DNA of 64,000 nt from NCBI RefSeq assembly GCF_007992495.1, contig NZ_BKAJ01000031.1:124001-188000 (forward strand), written 5' to 3'. Each line of letters opens with the position of its first letter. The first letter of the stretch is position 1. Made by a program: the position numbers and the translations under genes. Below are positions 58,005-64,000 of this stretch, piece after piece. Under the pieces are notes generated by a model that had not been told where the DNA came from, did no database searches, and worked only from the letters and a program-made list of their open reading frames with translations. This DNA comes from Reyranella soli (GTDB taxonomy: Bacteria; Pseudomonadota; Alphaproteobacteria; Reyranellales; Reyranellaceae).

Positions 58005-60301
58005 GCGAGCATCGTCCCAATACCGAAGGCAAGTACAAGTGGATCGGCACCCGTCCCGAGCGTCCCGACGGCGCCGACAAGGTGACCGGCCGCGCCCGCT
58101 TCGGCGCCGACTTCAGCCTGCCCGGTCAGCTGATCGGCAAGGTGCTGCGCAGCCCGCACGCCCATGCCGTCATCAAGTCGATCGACACGTCGAAGGCCCT
58201 GGCGCTGAACGGCGTGAAGGCGGTGATCACCGCCCAGGACTTCCCCGACCAGCCCAACCTCATCGTGCCGACCGGCGAGATGCAGGTGAACATGCGCGAC
58301 ATCACGCGCAACATCATGGCGCGCGAGAAGGCGCTCTATGAGGGCCATCCCGTCGCCGCCGTCGCCGCCGTGTCGGAGGCGATCGCCAAGCAGGCGCTGT
58401 CCCTCATCAAGGTCGACTACGAGGTGCTGCCGCACGTCATCGACGTCGCCGAGGCGATGAAGCCCGACGCGCCGATCCTGCACGATCATCTGCTGACCGA
58501 AGGCGCCAATCCGCCGGCCAGCAAGCCGTCGAATATCGCCAAGCGCATCGAGTTCAAGAAGGGCGACGCCAAGGCGGGCTTCGCCCAGGCCCAGGTGGTG
58601 ATCGAGAAGGACTACACCACGCAGGCCGTGCACCAGGGCTACATCGAGCCGCACGCCACCCTGGCGTCCGCCGCCGAGGACGGCCAGATCCAGGTCTGGT
58701 CGACGACCCAGGGCCACTTCCAGGTGCGCGGCTTCTGCGCCCGGCTGCTCGGCCTCGAGACCTCGCAGATCCGCGTGACGCCGACCGAGATCGGCGGCGG
58801 CTTCGGCGGCAAGACCGTGGTCTATCTCGAACCCCTGGCCATGCGGCTCAGCCAGAAGTCGGGTAAGCCGGTGAAGATGACGATGGCGCGCGAGGATGTG
58901 TTCCGCGCTTCCGGCCCGGCGCCGGGCGGCAACGTCAAGGTCAAGATCGGCGCCATGAGGGACGGCCGCATCGTCGCCGCCGAGTGCATCGTCGAGATGC
59001 AGGCGGGCGCCTTCCCGGGCTCGCCGGTCGGGCCGGCCTGCATGTGCAGCTTCGCCTGCTACGACATCGACAATGTCTACATCGAGGGCTTCGATGTCGT
59101 CAGCAACCGGCCCAAGGTCGCGGCCTATCGTGCCCCCGGTGCGCCGATCTCGGCGTGGGCCGTGGAGTCGACGCTCGACATCCTGGCGCAAGAGCTCGAC
59201 ATGGATCCGATCGATCTCCGCCTGAAGAACGCCGCCAAGGAAGGCACCAAGACGGCCTATGGCGTCACCTTCAACACCATCGGCATGGTCGAGACCCTCG
59301 AGGCGATCAGGGACTCCGAGCACTACAAGTCGCCGGTCAAGCCGGGCTACGGCCGCGGCGTCGCCGCCGGCTTCTGGTTCAACATCGGCGCCGATTCCAG
59401 CGCCGCCAGCCATGTCGGCGAAGACGGCTCGGTGACGGTGATCTCGGGCAATCCCGACATCGGCGGCAGCCGCGCCTCGCTCGCCCTGATGGCGGCCGAG
59501 GAGCTCGGCGTCGACTACAACAAGGTGCGGCCGATCATTGCCGATACGGCGTCGATCGGCTTCAACTTCGTGACCGGCGGCAGCCGCGTCACCTTCGCCA
59601 CCGGACTCGCGGTGGTGAACTCGGTGCGCGACATGATCCGCGAGCTCAAGGTGCGCGCCGCCAAGATCTGGAAGATCGATCCGGAGGCGGTGATCTGGGA
59701 GGGCGGCATGGCCAAGCCCGCCGGCAACCAGGTCGGCACCTTCGAGCCGCTCAGCCTCGCCGATCTCGCCGCCCAGGCGGGACGGACCGGCGGTCCGATC
59801 AACGGCCATGCCCAGCTCAACGTCACGGGTGCAGGCCCGGGCTTCGGCGTGCACTGCGTTGATCTCAAGGTCGACGAGGATACCGGCTGCGTGCATGTCG
59901 GCCGCTACACCGCGGCGCAGGATGTCGGCACGGCGATCCATCCGTCGTACGTCGAGGGCCAGCTGCAGGGCGGCGCCGTGCAGGGCATCGGCTGGGCGCT
60001 GAACGAGGAGTACATCTACAACGCCAAGGGCAAGCTCGATAATCCCGGCTTCCTCGACTACCGCATGCCGGTGGCCTCGGACCTGCCGAAGATCGAGACC
60101 ATCCTGGTCGAGGTGCCCAATCCCCAGCACCCCTACGGCGTGCGCGGCGTCGGCGAAGTGCCGATCATCCCGCCCATCGCCGCCGTCGGCAATGCAGTGG
60201 CGCGCGCCACCGGCGTCCGCATGGTCGACCTCCCGATGTCACCCCCGCGCCTCTCCGAGGCCCTCGACGCGGCGCGGCCGATGAAGATGGCGGCGGAGTA
60301 A
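58001..60301 (+). CDS. molybdenum hydroxylase, molybdopterin-binding large subunit
   Basis: A 766-residue subunit from ATG at 58001. Molybdopterin-contact motifs are TEIGGGFGGKTVVY, AYRAPGAP, GSRVTFATG and GGAVQGIGWAL, and the catalytic Glu lies in GVRGVGEVP. The active-site loop is AYRAPG, not the AYRCSFR of true form-I CO dehydrogenase, so this is an aldehyde, xanthine or other aromatic hydroxylase, not a CO oxidiser. Substrate unknown. Order medium-small-large is the usual CoxMSL layout. Followed by a tandem hairpin cluster. Confidence 0.93.
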   Translation: MSEHRPNTEGKYKWIGTRPERPDGADKVTGRARFGADFSLPGQLIGKVLRSPHAHAVIKSIDTSKALALNGVKAVITAQDFPDQPNLIVPTGEMQVNMRDITRNIMAREKALYEGHPVAAVAAVSEAIAKQALSLIKVDYEVLPHVIDVAEAMKPDAPILHDHLLTEGANPPASKPSNIAKRIEFKKGDAKAGFAQAQVVIEKDYTTQAVHQGYIEPHATLASAAEDGQIQVWSTTQGHFQVRGFCARLLGLETSQIRVTPTEIGGGFGGKTVVYLEPLAMRLSQKSGKPVKMTMAREDVFRASGPAPGGNVKVKIGAMRDGRIVAAECIVEMQAGAFPGSPVGPACMCSFACYDIDNVYIEGFDVVSNRPKVAAYRAPGAPISAWAVESTLDILAQELDMDPIDLRLKNAAKEGTKTAYGVTFNTIGMVETLEAIRDSEHYKSPVKPGYGRGVAAGFWFNIGADSSAASHVGEDGSVTVISGNPDIGGSRASLALMAAEELGVDYNKVRPIIADTASIGFNFVTGGSRVTFATGLAVVNSVRDMIRELKVRAAKIWKIDPEAVIWEGGMAKPAGNQVGTFEPLSLADLAAQAGRTGGPINGHAQLNVTGAGPGFGVHCVDLKVDEDTGCVHVGRYTAAQDVGTAIHPSYVEGQLQGGAVQGIGWALNEEYIYNAKGKLDNPGFLDYRMPVASDLPKIETILVEVPNPQHPYGVRGVGEVPIIPPIAAVGNAVARATGVRMVDLPMSPPRLSEALDAARPMKMAAE

Positions 60302-60342
60302 AAAAGACTTCCTCCCCATCGCGCTGCGCGTGATGGGAAGGT

Positions 60343-60426
60343 GTCCGCGAAGCGGACGGAGGGGTCATGGGCATCCGCTCATGACCCCTCCGGCCTTTCA
60401 GGCCACCTCCCCACTTCGTGGGGAGG
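60343..60426. repeat. cluster of four tandem hairpins after the hydroxylase operon
   Basis: Stems: GTCCGC/GCGGAC (60343-60357), GGAGGGGTCATG/CATGACCCCTCC (60358-60391, 12 bp), GGCCT/AGGCC (60392-60404), and CCTCCCCAC/GTGGGGAGG (60406-60426). The unit looks like an intergenic palindromic repeat and may also terminate transcription from both sides. The remaining bases to 60544 hold no gene I can see. Confidence 0.75.
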
Positions 60427-60544
60427 CATGAAACTAACTATAGTTATTGACCAGCACTGCAGTTCGTGCTACGGTCGAGCGGTACTGCCGCTCTATGCAT
60501 CGTTTATCCGTCCCAGAAATCGCCGGCGAGCAGCGCCCGCCGCG

Positions 60545-63500
60545 TCAGCGTTCGCCTGACAAGGCGGCAAGCCGCATCCGCAACCCGGATGCGGCTTGCA
60601 TCTCGCTGAAAGCGGGCTTCGTCTGCCCATGCTGGCGCAATAGCGAGGAAAGCCGCTCGCGCGCCTCCAGCTCCTCGCGCAGCAGGCCTAGTTTCTCGGC
60701 CAGTGTGGCGGCGTCTCGCAGCGCCTCCTGTGCCCGCTCCGGCTCGCCCTCCAAAGCATGGACATGCGCCAGCGCCAATTGAGTGCGGACGACAACCGGT
60801 CGGAAACCGCGCGTGGTCGCCTCGCGCAGCGTCAGGCTGGCAAAGCTCTTTGCGGCTTTGGGATCGCCCTCGGGACCCTCGGCAAGGGCACGCACCAGCG
60901 GGGGGCAGCAAAGCAGACGCTTGCCGATGTGCCGACTGCGATCGGCAAAGGCCGCACCTCGCTCCAACAGCGCTCGTGCATCGGCATGGCGTCCGTCATC
61001 TACATAGGCACTGCCGAGCAGGGCGGCGATCATCGGAAAATGCCACTCGACCTTGTTGGTCTGCGCGGCGCCAAGCACTTGTTCCAATACAGCCACCGAT
61101 CTTTCGCGCTGTCCGCTGCTGAGCAGCAAGGAGCCCTCATAGGTGTTCACCAGCAGTTGATCGAAAGTATGGCCTTGCTTGTCGGCGATGGCGCCGGCTT
61201 CCTTGATGGCGGCGAAAGCGGCGGCGTTGTCGCCCAGGTCACTCAAGACGCGCGCGACGAAACAAAAGAACACGACTGATGGAAGGACGAACGTCGCCGT
61301 GCTGCGTTGCTGGCCGGCGTCGCCTCGCGCATGGCCGACGTTGGCCATCAGTACTTCGCGGGCCTCCCGGAAGTCGCCCGAATACCAAAGCGCCTGGGCG
61401 AGGGCGAAAGTCGCACTGACGATTCCCAGGCTGTCGTTGCCGGCGGTCATGATGTCCAGCGCCGTCCGGCTGAGTTCGGTGGCGCCAGGCAGGTCGCCGG
61501 AGTGGGACAGAATGGCCCCTCGGCTGATGTAGATCCGGGCAAGATTCAGGCGGTCGCCCGCTCGATCGGCAAGCTTGTCGGCCTCCTTGAGATGTTCTTG
61601 AAGTGCCGCCGTGTCGTTCATCAGGATGAGGACACCCCGAAGACTGAGTCGTGCATCGATTCCCTGCGTTATGGTCGCGCTGCCGGGAGGCAGCCGATCC
61701 AAGGCAGCGATGGCAGATTCCAGATAGGCGCGCGCTTCGGTCAACGCCGAGCGGCGGCTCGCCCGTTCGCCCGCGGCCAACGCATATCGAGCGACCTCCG
61801 GCCATGCCTCGGCCTGGATGGCATGATGCGCCAGCCGGTCGAGGATGCTGTCCCGGGAATCGGGATTGAGCGCTTCAAGGGCCCGCAACACACGTCCGTG
61901 CAGTCCGCGTCGTACACTGCGAAGCAGGGTGTCATATGCAACGGATTGAGTAAGTGCATGCGAGAAGCTGTGCACGAGGCCATTGCGCTGATTGATCTCG
62001 ACCAGGAAGCCAGCCGCACGCAAGACTCCTATCTCCTGTGCGAGGTTGAGCTCGCGCATGTCGGTAACTGCGGCGAGCAGAGGAAGCTGTACGTCCCGGC
62101 CGATGACAGCGGCGATCTGCAGGATGCGTCTGTGGTGCGATGACAGCCGGTCGATGCGGGCCGCCAAAATGGACTGCACCGACGCCGGAATGACGATGCT
62201 TTCCAATGGGGGTGGGCCATTGGCCAACGCTCCGGATTCATGCAGCGACCGGCCGAACTCCTCCAGGAACAGCGGGGTTCCATCGGCCCGCGAGATGATG
62301 TGCGCGCGCAATGGCGCCAATTCATCAGAATCGCCGATGAGGCCCTTCAAGATGCGATCGGCATGGTCGGCCGCGAGGTGCTTGAGATCGATCTCGAGCA
62401 TGCCAGTGATACCCGCGTTGCCGGTCTGCTGGCCATGTAATGGCCAGCCTGGGCGGCGTTCCGGGCGCGTCGTTATCAGCAGGGCGATCCGGGCTCCATC
62501 CAGGCCCGTAAAGAGTTCAGTCAGGACCTCGATACTGGAGGCATCGAGCCAGTGATAGTCTTCCACGACCAGAATGAGAGGATGCAGGTCGGCATAGCGT
62601 TGCAGGATCGGACGCAGCGAGCGCACGAGCCGAAGATTGCGCTGTGCATGATCGATCGTGCCGAAGGCGACGTCGTCGACTTCCCTGTCCAGGTGGGCGA
62701 GCAGGGGCGTCGTATCGAAGGCGGCGTCGAGGCCGAGAGAGGCCAGGACCGTGGGCAGGCGGGCCGCGACCTCGGCAGTCGAGTCGTCCTGCGAGCAGCC
62801 GACGAACTCCCGCAGCAATGCGGTGATCAGGAAATAGGGAATGGCAGTGGATTGCGCCGTGGTTTCCACTCGTATGGCATGCCATGCGCCCTGCGGAAGA
62901 CCGTCGAGGAATTCGTGCAGCAGCCGCGATTTTCCCATGCCGGCGTCTGCTACCAACGCGACCGCCTGGGCATGGCCCGTCGACGCTCGTTCCAAGGCGG
63001 CTGCGAGCTGCGCCAGCTCTTCGTCGCGACCGACAAAGGTCGAGAGCACCCTTGCGCCGGAACGAACCATCCATGAGGGTCGATCGGTGGCGCTGAGCAG
63101 GCGGAAAACGGGCAACGGCTCGGCGATGCCCTTCAAGGCAATCCTGCCCACTGATTCGACTTCGGCGATACCCGTCACCAGATTCGCGGTCTCCGGCGAA
63201 AGGAGAACTGTCAGTGGCTCGGCCTGTTGTTCCAGTCGCGCCGCTATGTGCGCCGTGATGCCGGCGACGTCGTAATCTTCCTCGTCACGCCCCGTCCTGC
63301 GCAGGATGACCGGGCCGCTGCTTATGCCGATGCGTATGGGCAAGGTACGATCGCCCATTTGGCCAACCGCCTCGAGTGCGGCCAATGCAGCGAAGCAGGC
63401 GCGTGCCGCGTGGTCCTCGATGGCGACGGGAGCGCCGAACAAGGCCATGACGCCGTCGCCCATCTGTCGGTTGACCACCCCGCCAAAGCGCACTAGGGCC

Positions 63501-63814
63501 TCGACGATGACGCCGACTACGGAGCCGAGCGCGTGATTGGCATCCTCGGCGTCCATCCGCGAGACCAGCTCGGTGGACCCGCAGATGTCGGCGAAAAGGA
63601 TCGTGACCTGTTTCTGCTGGGCGCCGTCGCCGTCTGGCTTGGCAGGCGTCTTGTCGGTGGTCTCGAAGGGGGTGCCGCAGTTTGCGCAAAAACGCGCGTT
63701 CGGTCGATTCGAAGCTGAACAGGCCCGGCAGGTCTTCTCCAGTTTCTTGCCGCAGCTATCGCAGAACTGCCCGGACTGATCGGTCTCTCCGCAATGTGGG
63801 CAGGCGATCGACAT
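60545..63814 (-). CDS. zinc-ribbon / class III cyclase / AAA ATPase / TPR regulator
   Basis: A 1089-residue soluble protein. Two zinc ribbons open it (CPHC, CDSC; CRAC, CANC; about 5-47). The cyclase domain covers about 70-240 with Asp76 (FADICGST) and Asp120 (GDGVMALF). The position of the usual transition-state Asn is His189 (ITAHIAARL), as in many cyclases of this multidomain class, so catalysis may be weak. An AAA_16-type ATPase follows with Walker A DAGMGKS (about 290-296) and VVEDYHWLD. TPR helices fill about 680-1089. The layout suggests a large ligand-sensing signal protein. Convergent with the hydroxylase operon. Confidence 0.9.
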   Translation of the reverse strand: MSIACPHCGETDQSGQFCDSCGKKLEKTCRACSASNRPNARFCANCGTPFETTDKTPAKPDGDGAQQKQVTILFADICGSTELVSRMDAEDANHALGSVVGVIVEALVRFGGVVNRQMGDGVMALFGAPVAIEDHAARACFAALAALEAVGQMGDRTLPIRIGISSGPVILRRTGRDEEDYDVAGITAHIAARLEQQAEPLTVLLSPETANLVTGIAEVESVGRIALKGIAEPLPVFRLLSATDRPSWMVRSGARVLSTFVGRDEELAQLAAALERASTGHAQAVALVADAGMGKSRLLHEFLDGLPQGAWHAIRVETTAQSTAIPYFLITALLREFVGCSQDDSTAEVAARLPTVLASLGLDAAFDTTPLLAHLDREVDDVAFGTIDHAQRNLRLVRSLRPILQRYADLHPLILVVEDYHWLDASSIEVLTELFTGLDGARIALLITTRPERRPGWPLHGQQTGNAGITGMLEIDLKHLAADHADRILKGLIGDSDELAPLRAHIISRADGTPLFLEEFGRSLHESGALANGPPPLESIVIPASVQSILAARIDRLSSHHRRILQIAAVIGRDVQLPLLAAVTDMRELNLAQEIGVLRAAGFLVEINQRNGLVHSFSHALTQSVAYDTLLRSVRRGLHGRVLRALEALNPDSRDSILDRLAHHAIQAEAWPEVARYALAAGERASRRSALTEARAYLESAIAALDRLPPGSATITQGIDARLSLRGVLILMNDTAALQEHLKEADKLADRAGDRLNLARIYISRGAILSHSGDLPGATELSRTALDIMTAGNDSLGIVSATFALAQALWYSGDFREAREVLMANVGHARGDAGQQRSTATFVLPSVVFFCFVARVLSDLGDNAAAFAAIKEAGAIADKQGHTFDQLLVNTYEGSLLLSSGQRERSVAVLEQVLGAAQTNKVEWHFPMIAALLGSAYVDDGRHADARALLERGAAFADRSRHIGKRLLCCPPLVRALAEGPEGDPKAAKSFASLTLREATTRGFRPVVVRTQLALAHVHALEGEPERAQEALRDAATLAEKLGLLREELEARERLSSLLRQHGQTKPAFSEMQAASGLRMRLAALSGER

Positions 63815-63841
63815 CCCTTTCCCCGAGACAAATCCGCAGGG

Positions 63842-64000
63842 TCATGATGGATTGTAGGCGACCTGCGGACAAATCTGGCAGGCCTCCGGCCCGCGCTGTC
63901 GCCACCATACGCAGGTCGGGCGAATGGCGCAGCGTGGCAGCTTGTCCGCCGCATCGGTCGCGAGCTGAAGTCGCTCGGCCTGCTCACGCATACGGTCGAT
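63842..64000 (-). CDS. C-terminal end of a Cys-rich protein (5' end outside window)
   Basis: The last 52 codons of a frame that enters from the right edge. The tail LPRCAIRPTCVWWRQRGPEACQICPQ holds four Cys with spacing C-x5-C-x10-C-x2-C, which could hold a metal or Fe-S cluster. Similar tails exist on various alphaproteobacterial proteins but I cannot name the family. It ends 27 bases before the cyclase gene start and may be in the same transcript. Confidence 0.55.
   Translation of the reverse strand: MDRMREQAERLQLATDAADKLPRCAIRPTCVWWRQRGPEACQICPQVAYNPS

Overview
The window is a high-GC (roughly two-thirds GC by eye) bacterial chromosome segment. Gene content points to a soil or plant-associated alphaproteobacterium: Bug/TctC and peptide-type binding proteins, many class III nucleotide cyclases, a CoxLMS-type molybdenum hydroxylase and a BrnTA module. 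A Reyranella, Bradyrhizobium or Rhodospirillales relative is plausible, but no rRNA or other marker settles it. I saw no tRNA, rRNA or CRISPR array.

Layout. 0-4 kb: the tail of a Bug-type binding protein, a lipoprotein, a serine hydrolase and an oligopeptide-type binding protein. 4-10 kb: a surface-glycan style cluster with three methyltransferases and an SGNH hydrolase, opposed by a TPR/membrane pair. 10-14.5 kb: small membrane proteins and a large sedolisin-like secreted protease. 14.6-30 kb: a signalling-rich stretch. It holds an operon of a periplasmic binding protein, a receptor cyclase and a SpoIIAA-like protein, an FHA-cyclase, a second receptor cyclase, two winged-helix STAND ATPase regulators and a histidine kinase. 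A cupin/FAD-oxidoreductase pair sits among them. 30-39.3 kb: small secreted proteins, a transposase fragment, two cell-wall-related genes, a PHB-depolymerase-like esterase, stress/envelope genes and a cold-shock gene.

39.9-46 kb: a 1693-residue RTX/cadherin adhesin, then a nitrilase-family gene whose tail was rebuilt by recombination. Both lie between decayed copies of genes that are intact at 32.5-34.5 kb. 46.8-53.6 kb: a lower-GC accessory island that looks like a defence island. It carries a Septu-like ATPase/HNH pair, a beta-family protein convergent with an sce7726-family predicted nuclease, and a two-gene unit of an unrecognised cytosolic protein plus a four-helix membrane protein. Pseudogene debris lies inside the island and at both edges, including a cut-off acetyltransferase at the right junction. 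54-55 kb: a BrnTA module with a frameshifted toxin. 55.2-60.3 kb: an enolase-superfamily enzyme and a three-subunit molybdenum hydroxylase operon. 60.5-64 kb: a giant zinc-ribbon/cyclase/AAA/TPR regulator and the tail of a Cys-rich protein.

The best candidates for something undescribed are the 51.97-53.63 kb two-gene unit, the beta/sce7726 pair, and the binding-protein/receptor-cyclase operon at 14.6-17.8 kb. Functions given for these are inferences from motifs and context only.
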